A stretch of 8,472 nt of DNA from positions 1 to 8,472 of the forward strand of contig NZ_CAXBDD010000131.1 of assembly GCF_963974515.1 (NCBI RefSeq), written 5' to 3'. The translations under genes and the position numbers were made by a program. Below, one piece after another: positions 1 to 6,148 of this stretch; the stretch's first letter is position 1; each line of letters starts with the position of its first letter. The notes under the pieces are model-generated. The model did not search any database and had not been told where the DNA came from. It worked only from the letters and a program-made list of their open reading frames with translations. The DNA comes from Sunxiuqinia sp963974515. Its GTDB lineage: Bacteria > Bacteroidota > Bacteroidia > Bacteroidales > Prolixibacteraceae.

Positions 1-31
1 AATTTATCAACAAAATTTCGGTTGATAAATT
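1..31. repeat. Perfect 11-bp inverted repeat (hairpin) at window edge
   Basis: The arm AATTTATCAAC (1-11) is the exact reverse complement of GTTGATAAATT (21-31), with a 9-nt loop between them. The stem is AT-rich and no clear run of T follows on either strand, so it is not a textbook terminator. It lies beyond the decayed lipoprotein gene in the direction of transcription, so it could end that transcript or belong to an element that continues outside the window. The structure is seen directly; the role is unknown. Confidence 0.5.
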
Positions 32-46
32 TGCATAGGTCTTAGA

Positions 47-449
47 ATTCAGTCGAAAGTCAGGCCAGTTAAAGCCTTTTACAATTACCTAGGTTGAATC
101 CTGCTTGTCGATTTTAAAACCTTTGTCCGGGAAATCCTGAGCATCAAAAATCGGATCAAATCCTAGGCCCATCTCCGGGGCTTTTTTTTAGCTTCAGGCA
201 GCTTGTTACTCAGTTCCGATTTGAAAGCAGCGCTTAGGCCCGCCTGGCTGTTTACCCAAGCCATTCGTCCAATCTCCGTATTTTGGACATTACAAAAGGC
301 CACATAGTTGTTCACGAACTGAATGGGCACTTCGTAGTGGGTTCAGTCTGCATGTGCATGATGGTGTCTGGCTTGGTCTTTCTGTTGTTCGATTTAGCTG
401 ACTGACAAGCCCATAACGCCACCCCGAGAATAATAGTCTCAGTTTTCAT
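47..449 (-). pseudogene. Decayed small lipoprotein gene (two frameshifts and a stop)
   Basis: Reading begins at ATG 449 with a short lipoprotein-like leader, MKTETIILGVALWACQS, whose LWAC resembles a lipobox. That frame stops at 312-314. Protein-like sequence continues in a second frame from about 339 (HYEVPIQFVNNYVAFCN, then a stretch ending LSNKLPEAKKK) and stops at 163-165. It resumes in the third frame from about 181 (APEMGLGFDPIFDAQDFP), meets an in-frame TAG at 89-91, and goes on as VIVKGFNWPDFRLN to about 47. The first shift fits loss of one base or gain of two near 337-345; the second lies at a run of eight T (182-189). The DPIFDAQDFPDKGF portion is reminiscent of DUF3828-type exported proteins, which is a tentative match from memory. 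The start lies 11 nt after the GH5 stop, so it was probably co-transcribed. The 3' end may lie outside the window. Confidence 0.55.
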
Positions 450-460
450 TCTCGTTTCTC

Positions 461-1627
461 TTAATGCTTTTGAAGGAGCGTTAGTAGTTTGCGGTCGAGT
501 TGGTGCCCATGCCAATCTTCATAAGCCACATCCTCGCGTTTCGAATCGAGCAGGCCAAACTCGCCCCTGAAATTCCACAAGCCCCAGCCAATGTTATTTT
601 CCGTCAGGATGTCCAACACGTCGCCAAACCACGACAGGAAAACGTCGTGTGGGGTTTTAGTCCAGCAGCCACATTCGCCGCAATGAACTCCAACACCTTG
701 TTTGGCCAGGTCGATCCAAGGTTGGTAGAATTCTTCCAAATCTTTTTTACTGTAATATCGGCCGTCAATCATGCCGGGCCACTTGGGCTCGGGAAGATTC
801 TCGGGGTCTTTGAAGGCCCAAGGCGCTTTATAGTGCGAAATGTAGTGTGGGAAATAGCCCCGGCAACTCTGGGCAATATCCAGGTCGGCTATTTCGGGGA
901 TGACGGAGCTGCCGGTATCGTTGCCATCGGCAATGACGAGGTGATTGGGATTCGCCTCGCGAATAGCTTCTGAAGCGTTGAAGGCCACTTTTCGGTAAAC
1001 GCTGCCCGGAACGGAACTTCGTTTCGAATGCTGGTCGTTCATATCTTCGCGCATGCCCGGCTCGTTCACCAGGTCAAAGCTTACCAGCTTATTGGTCATG
1101 CCTTTGTAACGGGTTCCCCAAAAATTCCAGTGGAAGTTAAAAGCATCCTGAGCTTCCTGGTCTTTCCACAGGTTGTAGGGTTCGTGAAAGCCCGAATTGA
1201 CGCAGTAGCCGGGCGCCCGGTGCAGGTTGAGGCTCATGTGTAAATTATATTTGTGTGCCAGATTGACCAGCCGGTCCACTTCTTCCACTTTCTTTTCGTC
1301 AATTTTATATACTTCTTCGGGCGTGATTTTCCGGTTGTAGTCGATATCGAGGTAACGCGGATAAGCCATGGGTAAGCGCACAAAGTCAAATCCCCAGTCG
1401 CGCATCCAGCGAAAATCATCTTCGGTGGTGTTGTTTTTGTGATTGCCGGGGCGGGGCACCGGCGAAAAGAAGTCGAGCAAGTTGAACCCGCGCCATCGGG
1501 GTAGCCTGGTTTGCGAGGGCGACACCATTCCGGCTGCCAAAAGCGGCCCGCCAGTCAATCCCACAACAGTGGTGGCGATGCCTGTCTGTTTCAAAAACGT
1601 TCGTCGGGTGAGTAGGTTGTTTTGCAT
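461..1627 (-). CDS. Tat-exported glycoside hydrolase family 5 (cellulase-type) protein
   Basis: A 388-residue, apparently complete GH5 (clan GH-A) TIM-barrel enzyme, expected to cleave beta-1,4-linked glucan or mannan-type polysaccharides by the retaining mechanism. The N-terminus TRRTFLKQ (7-14), followed by a hydrophobic, small-residue stretch to about 33, is a twin-arginine export signal, so the enzyme should act in the periplasm or beyond after folding in the cytoplasm. Visible GH5 landmarks are RGFNL (46-50), FVRLPM (82-87), LNLHRAPG (133-140, conserved His136), DLVNEP (185-190) with Glu189 as acid/base, HY (261-262), GECG (317-320) with Glu318 as nucleophile, and WGLWNFRGEFG (348-358) with Trp351 lining the -1 subsite. 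No carbohydrate-binding module is present. The gene starts 30 nt after the preceding stop, suggesting co-transcription. The family is clear; the substrate and subfamily cannot be read from the sequence. Confidence 0.93.
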   Translation of the reverse strand: MQNNLLTRRTFLKQTGIATTVVGLTGGPLLAAGMVSPSQTRLPRWRGFNLLDFFSPVPRPGNHKNNTTEDDFRWMRDWGFDFVRLPMAYPRYLDIDYNRKITPEEVYKIDEKKVEEVDRLVNLAHKYNLHMSLNLHRAPGYCVNSGFHEPYNLWKDQEAQDAFNFHWNFWGTRYKGMTNKLVSFDLVNEPGMREDMNDQHSKRSSVPGSVYRKVAFNASEAIREANPNHLVIADGNDTGSSVIPEIADLDIAQSCRGYFPHYISHYKAPWAFKDPENLPEPKWPGMIDGRYYSKKDLEEFYQPWIDLAKQGVGVHCGECGCWTKTPHDVFLSWFGDVLDILTENNIGWGLWNFRGEFGLLDSKREDVAYEDWHGHQLDRKLLTLLQKH

Positions 1628-1657
1628 CGCTATAGGTTTGTTCGTTTTCGATTTTTA

Positions 1658-2518
1658 TTAAGGTTTCACTTTCCAAATTTTATCTGAAAACTCTAAGTAT
1701 TCCGGCAATGCTGCTGAGCCATACCATTGGTACAGGTTAAAGGCCAATAGGCCTGCTTGAATAGCAGGGTCGTTTTGTAATAAGGTTTCGGCTTGTTCAA
1801 AAGTCGTTACATCAAGAATGAAAATTCCACGATAAGTATGGTCGTTTTTGGCAAGCGGTCCTGCAACAATCATTTTCCCCGCTTTAACCAAGTGATTAAT
1901 ATTATCCATGTGTCCCCTAAAACTTTCATTGATTAGAGTTTTATCGGTTGTTTGATTCGTTCCTGTTTTTAGGATGACCAACACAAAGCTTTTCATACCG
2001 TAATCATCACCACCCAGTTTTTGAGCTAACACGTGGTCATAATTGGGGTTTGAAATCGTGCTGTCTTTTTGAGCGGTTTGTTGTGGCTGCTTTTGCATCC
2101 TGTATGCAAATCCTTTTTGATTGCCACCGGATACGTGCACAAAAACTGCTGCATCGTTTAGTTTTTGATAGCGAATCTTTTTGGGAAAATCGTGATTCGG
2201 GTTTTCAAAAGTAAATGTACTATCGGTTTTCGTCAGTTTGAAATTGACTCCTTGTCCCTGATTTTGATTCAGAACAGTCGCAGTATAGGTGATTTCCTGC
2301 TTGGTTTGTGAAATGTCAAGGTATTCAGTAATGGTCAACTGTCCGTCTTTCAACTGATAAGAAAATCCCTTAAGGGTGTGGTCATTTAATTTGTCCCAAT
2401 GCTCATAGGCATCTTTGTTCTCCACTTTCCAGGTCCCCTGTAAAAAGCTTGGGAAGGCACACTGAGCCAAAACAACCTGGGTGAGAAATAGCGTTAAAAA
2501 TGCAAGAATGTATTTCAT
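1658..2518 (-). CDS. Exported two-domain protein: DUF6265-like plus YCII-like
   Basis: A 286-residue protein with a Sec signal peptide (MKYILAFLTLFLTQVVLAQ, cleavage near 18-20). Residues about 22-141 resemble DUF6265, a lipocalin-like small beta domain: FLQGTW near the start, then the family-type FENPNHDFPKKIRY (104-117) and a closing GFAYRM (136-141). A Gln/Ser-rich linker (about 142-158) leads to a YCII-like ferredoxin-fold domain (about 163-275). The signature there is RGHMDNINHLVKAGKMIVAGP (201-221), with His203 at the usual conserved position, followed by GIFILDV and the Asp250-Pro251 pair. The biochemical role of either domain in this setting is unknown. The gene is visibly AT-richer than the GH5 gene after it and the receptor gene upstream. 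It has a leader of about 380 nt containing a repeat copy, so it probably starts its own transcript, which may run on into the GH5 gene. Confidence 0.85.
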   Translation of the reverse strand: MKYILAFLTLFLTQVVLAQCAFPSFLQGTWKVENKDAYEHWDKLNDHTLKGFSYQLKDGQLTITEYLDISQTKQEITYTATVLNQNQGQGVNFKLTKTDSTFTFENPNHDFPKKIRYQKLNDAAVFVHVSGGNQKGFAYRMQKQPQQTAQKDSTISNPNYDHVLAQKLGGDDYGMKSFVLVILKTGTNQTTDKTLINESFRGHMDNINHLVKAGKMIVAGPLAKNDHTYRGIFILDVTTFEQAETLLQNDPAIQAGLLAFNLYQWYGSAALPEYLEFSDKIWKVKP

Positions 2519-2898
2519 GGTCTGTCAGATGATAGGTTATTGTATCGTTCCACGGACAACGAGTGCAAGTGGTTTGAACCGATTAAAAATACAAATAATC
2601 TCCAGTCCGACACTCCTTAATTCTCACCAATGTTGTTTAAAGCCGCTAGCTCGATATGGGTCCGATTAAAGTAACTGTATTTGTCATACGAATTCAAGGT
2701 TAGTCGTGGCTCTCTCTCCGGCAGAACTGCAAGCCCCGATTCCAGCGTTAGTGCATATTGCGAAAAGCGGGATCAAATTTATTTCCATGCTGCGTAAGGC
2801 GGTTTAATCATTTTGCAAAGTCAATTCCCGATAAACCTGGGCTGCCCTGTACTTAAGCACAGCGGAGAGAACCGGCTGGGGCAAAGGGAGCACCAAGT
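2519..2898. other. 380-nt intergenic region with one repeat copy and an imperfect palindrome
   Basis: No open frame here looks like a gene. The region contains the 101-nt repeat copy at 2681-2781. It also has a 16-nt imperfect palindrome, CTGTACTTAAGCACAG (2847-2862, one mismatched pair), about 40 nt past the rhomboid stop; with no T-run after it on the minus strand, a terminator role is uncertain. The stretch next to the downstream gene (2519-2680) should contain that gene's promoter, but I find no convincing match to the Bacteroidota TTTG / TAnnTTTG consensus. Confidence 0.5.
2681..2781 (-). repeat. 101-nt interspersed repeat, copy 1
   Basis: Aligns by eye with 4678-4778 at roughly four positions in five, in the same orientation and with the same length after two compensating one-base gaps. 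The longest shared block is CAGCGTTAGTGCATA (2743-2757 here). Other shared blocks are CGAATTCAA and AGAACTGCAAG. In this copy GCAGAACTGC (2721-2730) is a small inverted repeat; the other copy has lost it. The orientation is given as minus because each copy precedes a minus-strand gene. It looks like a diverged dispersed genomic repeat, not a coding segment: no reading frame is conserved between the copies. Confidence 0.7.
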
Positions 2899-4566
2899 TT
2901 AATTTTCGGTCTGTCCGACTCCCAATTCTTCCAGAATGTCTTCAATTGCTGCATTGTAGTTCAGGATAGCTGTATCGTATTTATTGGTTTTTTCGGTAAT
3001 AGCCCTTGACATGGCATCGTAGCATTTTAGTCGAATATCGCAATACAATCGCAGCTTGTGAATTTGATCGTGAATACCCGGAGGCAGCTCATATTGGTCA
3101 ACACTATCAAGTAGTGCGATGCTGGCCTCCCAGTTCTTGATCCCGTTGTTTTCAATTTCAGCCAGAATTTGCTCATCTGTTGCGTAAGGCTCCATACGAT
3201 AAAAGCCGAGCGCTTTTTCTTCTAACAGCACAAATTTTTGCATTTCCAGCTGGTAGCGGGCAAAGTCGCGCTGAATGTTGTTCTTTAGCAAGACAATGGA
3301 ACTGAGCAGCATGACAACAGCCAGCGCTCCAATGGTGGCGAGCTTCAGTTTTGCGTCAGGCTTTTTTAGGCTTGGGTAGAAGGCATAACCCATTAGCAGG
3401 CCGCTGAGTAGACCGCCAATGTGGGCCGCATTGTCAATCCCGGCTTTCATCCCGTTCGCCAGATTATAGAAAACAAAGACACTGATGCTGATGAGTAGTG
3501 ACTTGCGGGCCGATTTTTCTATCAAGTTGGTTGTGAGCATGGACAGGAAAACGCCGTAAAGGCCGAAGATTGCTCCTGACGCACCGGCACTGATGGCCAC
3601 CTCGTGCCAAAAAACACTGGTGGCGCCGCCTACCACTCCCGATAACAGGTAAGCTGCAGCGAGCCTTGTTTTGCCAAGATAAGGTTCAAGCAGCAAACCA
3701 ATGTATAACAACGCATACATATTCATCAGCAAATGAACAATACCGATATGGATAAACAGGTGGGACCCGAGCCGCCACCATTCGCCATTGAGCGTTAGCG
3801 GGCGGAAATTAGCGCCCCACTGGATTAACTGCAGACCGTCGGGTAACAGGAGACTTACGCCAAATGCAATCATAGCAAGAAACAACAGTACATTAAGCAA
3901 CACAATAACCGGCGTGACGAAATACCCTCTTTGAGGCACAAACAGCGAAAACACGCTGGTCATTTTCTCTTTTTTAACTAGCGGCGTCTCCCACGTCTGG
4001 TCGTTGCCGGCAGCAAAGCCAGCCGACAAGTCGCTGTATTTTTCGGTGAGGGTTTCGGGATCGACGGTGCGATGTAACTTCTCGAAGGTTTCTATAAACG
4101 CCTCAATGTTTCGGCGATTTTTACCCCAGTCGAATAGCTGGATGCCGGTACATTCGCTTTTTAAATCGATTCGGCCGATGCCGACCTTCACCGCTACTTC
4201 CTCGCTCCACGAGGCCAGCGAAAACCCGGTGTAGCCCACAAAGCCCGACGCTGTCAGATAACCGGTTTTCCAGCCCAGCTTTTGAGCGGTTTGCCAGGCC
4301 AACACATAAGCTTGCTCGGGTGTCAGGTCGCCAAAAAGGATGCTGTCGGCTTGCCGGGGCGAAAAGCCAAACGACAGGCGTTCTTTATTTTCACCGGTCG
4401 CTCGTTGTTTTTGCTTTTCGATGTTTAGCGAGTCAATTTCGAAGCTTGCGCAGCGCTCTTCAAAATCGGGTTTCGTATCGGTCAGGCTGCAAATGATTCC
4501 CTGTTGCGAATTAAACTTGCGGTGTTGGCAAATTTTGCAGTAATTCAGTTGGTGTGCGCGGTCCAT
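2899..4566 (-). CDS. Rhomboid-family intramembrane serine protease with N-terminal Cys cluster
   Basis: A membrane-embedded serine protease that should cleave transmembrane helices within the lipid bilayer. I start it at ATG 4566 (555 residues): the upstream in-frame ATG at 4665 adds 33 residues without family character and lies next to the repeat, whereas MDRAHQLNYCKICQHRKF looks like a true N-terminus. Residues 10-39 hold CxxC (10, 13) plus Cys26 and Cys39, a possible zinc-ribbon-like knuckle. A soluble domain of unknown type follows to about 200. About seven membrane segments span 216-427. The rhomboid hallmarks are present: WWRLGSHLFIH (263-273), HLLMN with His278 and Asn282 (oxyanion side), GASGAIFG with nucleophile Ser330, and AHIGG with His382, completing the Ser-His dyad. 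A helical tail (about 430-555) follows the last membrane segment. With the N-terminus in the cytoplasm, this tail would be periplasmic. Substrates are unknown. The fold and catalytic residues are clear; the start is likely but not certain. Confidence 0.92.
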   Translation of the reverse strand: MDRAHQLNYCKICQHRKFNSQQGIICSLTDTKPDFEERCASFEIDSLNIEKQKQRATGENKERLSFGFSPRQADSILFGDLTPEQAYVLAWQTAQKLGWKTGYLTASGFVGYTGFSLASWSEEVAVKVGIGRIDLKSECTGIQLFDWGKNRRNIEAFIETFEKLHRTVDPETLTEKYSDLSAGFAAGNDQTWETPLVKKEKMTSVFSLFVPQRGYFVTPVIVLLNVLLFLAMIAFGVSLLLPDGLQLIQWGANFRPLTLNGEWWRLGSHLFIHIGIVHLLMNMYALLYIGLLLEPYLGKTRLAAAYLLSGVVGGATSVFWHEVAISAGASGAIFGLYGVFLSMLTTNLIEKSARKSLLISISVFVFYNLANGMKAGIDNAAHIGGLLSGLLMGYAFYPSLKKPDAKLKLATIGALAVVMLLSSIVLLKNNIQRDFARYQLEMQKFVLLEEKALGFYRMEPYATDEQILAEIENNGIKNWEASIALLDSVDQYELPPGIHDQIHKLRLYCDIRLKCYDAMSRAITEKTNKYDTAILNYNAAIEDILEELGVGQTEN

Positions 4567-4677
4567 GGTCGTTGGTTTTTCAAATACTTTTTGTATGCTG
4601 AAACTAACTCGTAAATTGCGATAAAAACTCAAGTCTTGTAAATCAATACCTCTCCAATAAAGCAATTGCTATTTTCA

Positions 4678-4778
4678 TTGTCATTCGAATTCAATGTTAA
4701 TCATGGCTTTCTCCCCGGAAGAACTGCAAGTTGTGGCCAGCAGCGTTAGTGCATACCGCGAAGATCGGGTTCGATTTA
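4678..4778 (-). repeat. 101-nt interspersed repeat, copy 2
   Basis: Partner of 2681-2781; the two copies flank the rhomboid gene as direct repeats. The shared 15-nt core is at 4741-4755 and the shared GAATTC at 4687-4692. Similarity ends abruptly on the 4778 side: the DNA beyond it (4779 onward) is not matched beyond 2781. On the other side it fades a few bases before 4678. As in copy 1, the repeat lies upstream of a minus-strand gene, so it may contribute leader or promoter sequence, but I see no clear promoter motif in it. Confidence 0.7.
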
Positions 4779-4955
4779 AGCGTTCGGTCTCTTATCATCC
4801 AGGCTTTATCCGTATATATTGATCCGTTTCGCTTGTCTCTGGCTTGTACCATGCGGTCTGGCGCCCCGCCAGCCTCCTCTGGCACCCACGGACTGATTCC
4901 GTGTCAGTTGGCGATTTCGTCTGGCTACCGGGCGTCATCTTCCTGTTCGCTGGTG
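4779..4955. other. GC-rich non-coding stretch with two perfect short hairpins
   Basis: This lies between the repeat and the DUF6263-like gene stop. CTGGCG (4858-4863) pairs with CGCCAG (4867-4872) around a CCC loop. CACGGA (4887-4892) pairs with TCCGTG (4898-4903) around a 5-nt loop. A minus-strand frame of 62 codons (4697-4885) stays open across it, but it runs into the repeat, has no family character and is very basic, so I do not call it a gene. The stretch could be the remains of a mobile element, or a structured 3' end of the upstream transcript. No T-run follows either hairpin, so neither is a canonical intrinsic terminator. Confidence 0.4.
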
Positions 4956-5873
4956 CTAGTTTGTAACCGCCATTTCGGTGGTCATGGTCATCGGTATTTT
5001 CATTCCGCCAGGTATCTGAGGATTTGCCTTGATATAGGCATCGCCCTTAATCTCTTGGTTAATTTTCGCTTCCATAGTCCACCCCGTATTTTTATCAACC
5101 TTTATCTCGGATTTCACGGAACCGGTTAGGTCATATTTCATGGGCATTCCATTCGCCTCTATGTAGGCATCTTTATCAGCCGTTTTAATCGTCGAATTTC
5201 CGCGTATTAGCCCATAGTCTGATGTCAAATCAACCAATTCGTAGTTGGTATTCATTATTGCCGGCATACCGGATTCAAGCTTCGTATTGATGGCCCATTT
5301 TTCGCCTATACCAACTGGCTGGTCAGGATAGATCGCCGTTACCATTTCAAGGTTGCCTTTTAATGCTGCGGCTCCATATGATTGCATGATCTGGCCTTTT
5401 ATCTGTTCTCTATGCCGATCCGAAAGCTGGTCAAATTGATTGATGGCAGTTCCCCAGAGTGCTTCAACGTTTTTAATTTCAGTAACTTTTCCTGTTTTGG
5501 TCATGGTAACTAAAAACGTTTTACCGATCATAGCACCCAAAATATTGGAGAAGACATCATTTTCATCTTTTTTTTCTGAATTGAACTCCATTGTTGCTTG
5601 TGGCATTTGCATCGACATGCTTAGTTTCTCAAATTTAGTGTCCATGTCAAAGCCATTTCCATCAATGGCTTTGACCAGGAAGGTCATTGTTCCACTAATT
5701 GTCATGGCCATATTCATTGTCTGTCCGTTAACTTCCTGACTGATGTTTAATTTAGAATTCGTGATCTGCCGATATACCTTGCCATTCTCAAGCTTAAGGG
5801 ACAAATCGAAACTTTGTGATTGACAAACTGAAAAAATTAGCGTTACGAGAATTATGGTGAGAATTATTTTCAT
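4956..5873 (-). CDS. Exported DUF6263-like protein of unknown function
   Basis: I start this 305-residue protein at ATG 5873, not at the in-frame ATG at 5894, because MKIILTIILVTLIFSVCQSQ then begins directly as a signal peptide with one Lys and a hydrophobic core. The Cys at 17 follows Val, a poor lipobox, so cleavage by signal peptidase I after about residue 20 is more likely than lipidation. The mature part is predicted all-beta, with alternating polar and hydrophobic strands, and resembles DUF6263. Family-type features are TMTKTGKVTEIKNV (123-136), the YPDQPVGIGEKW turn (182-193) and the repeated strand pattern around YDLTGSVKSEIKVD (247-260). It is rich in methionine, including MSMQM (86-90) and MTMTTEM (295-301). 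It has its own AT-rich leader and follows a strong terminator, so it is probably transcribed independently of the receptor gene. The reaction or partner is unknown. Confidence 0.82.
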   Translation of the reverse strand: MKIILTIILVTLIFSVCQSQSFDLSLKLENGKVYRQITNSKLNISQEVNGQTMNMAMTISGTMTFLVKAIDGNGFDMDTKFEKLSMSMQMPQATMEFNSEKKDENDVFSNILGAMIGKTFLVTMTKTGKVTEIKNVEALWGTAINQFDQLSDRHREQIKGQIMQSYGAAALKGNLEMVTAIYPDQPVGIGEKWAINTKLESGMPAIMNTNYELVDLTSDYGLIRGNSTIKTADKDAYIEANGMPMKYDLTGSVKSEIKVDKNTGWTMEAKINQEIKGDAYIKANPQIPGGMKIPMTMTTEMAVTN

Positions 5874-6098
5874 TTCATACAGCTTAAGCTTCATTTTTTT
5901 TATGCTGTTTTTGGGGACTTTTTTTCGCTCTACAAGTTAAGTAATCATACAGAATAAATTATTTAGGCAATTGTAATTTAGTTTCATTCAAAATAAGAAG
6001 GATCCAGTTTTCGGTGTTCAGTCGCGGTATTCCGTTTCGTCCAACCACTGTCGATAAAGGACAACTGAATGACCATCAAAGACCAAAATTGACAAACA

Positions 6099-6125
6099 AA
6101 AATGACCGCAATTCACGGTCATTTT
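6099..6125 (-). terminator. Intrinsic terminator of the TonB-dependent receptor gene
   Basis: AAAATGACCG (6099-6108) and CGGTCATTTT (6116-6125) form a perfect 10-bp stem with a 7-nt loop. Read on the minus strand, the second arm runs on into TTTTTGTTTG, a good U-tract. It begins about 24 nt after the receptor stop codon. A-rich sequence on the other flank means it could also work in the plus direction, but no plus-strand gene is nearby. A smaller hairpin, TTCGCT/AGCGAA (6139-6144 and 6151-6156), overlaps the stop codon. Confidence 0.85.
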
Positions 6126-6148
6126 GTTTGCATGGCCCTTCGCTCAGC

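Noticed and set aside
500..973. 157-codon plus-strand open frame
   Set aside because: It lies wholly opposite the GH5 gene, whose catalytic motifs fix the true frame, and its translation has no family character.
2681..2781. Integron attC site suggested by GCGTTAG/CTAACGC in both repeat copies
   Set aside because: The copies lack a paired left-hand core and show no long imperfect stem across the repeat. No integrase or tandem cassette array is visible.
4567..4665. Upstream ATG (4665) as the rhomboid start
   Set aside because: The extra 33 residues have no rhomboid or Cys-cluster character and begin only 12 nt from the repeat. The ATG at 4566 opens directly into the recognisable N-terminus.
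4697..4885. 62-codon minus-strand open frame between the rhomboid and DUF6263-like genes
   Set aside because: It runs into the dispersed repeat, and the matching frame is not kept in the other repeat copy. It has no signal, domain or family character, so it is treated as non-coding.
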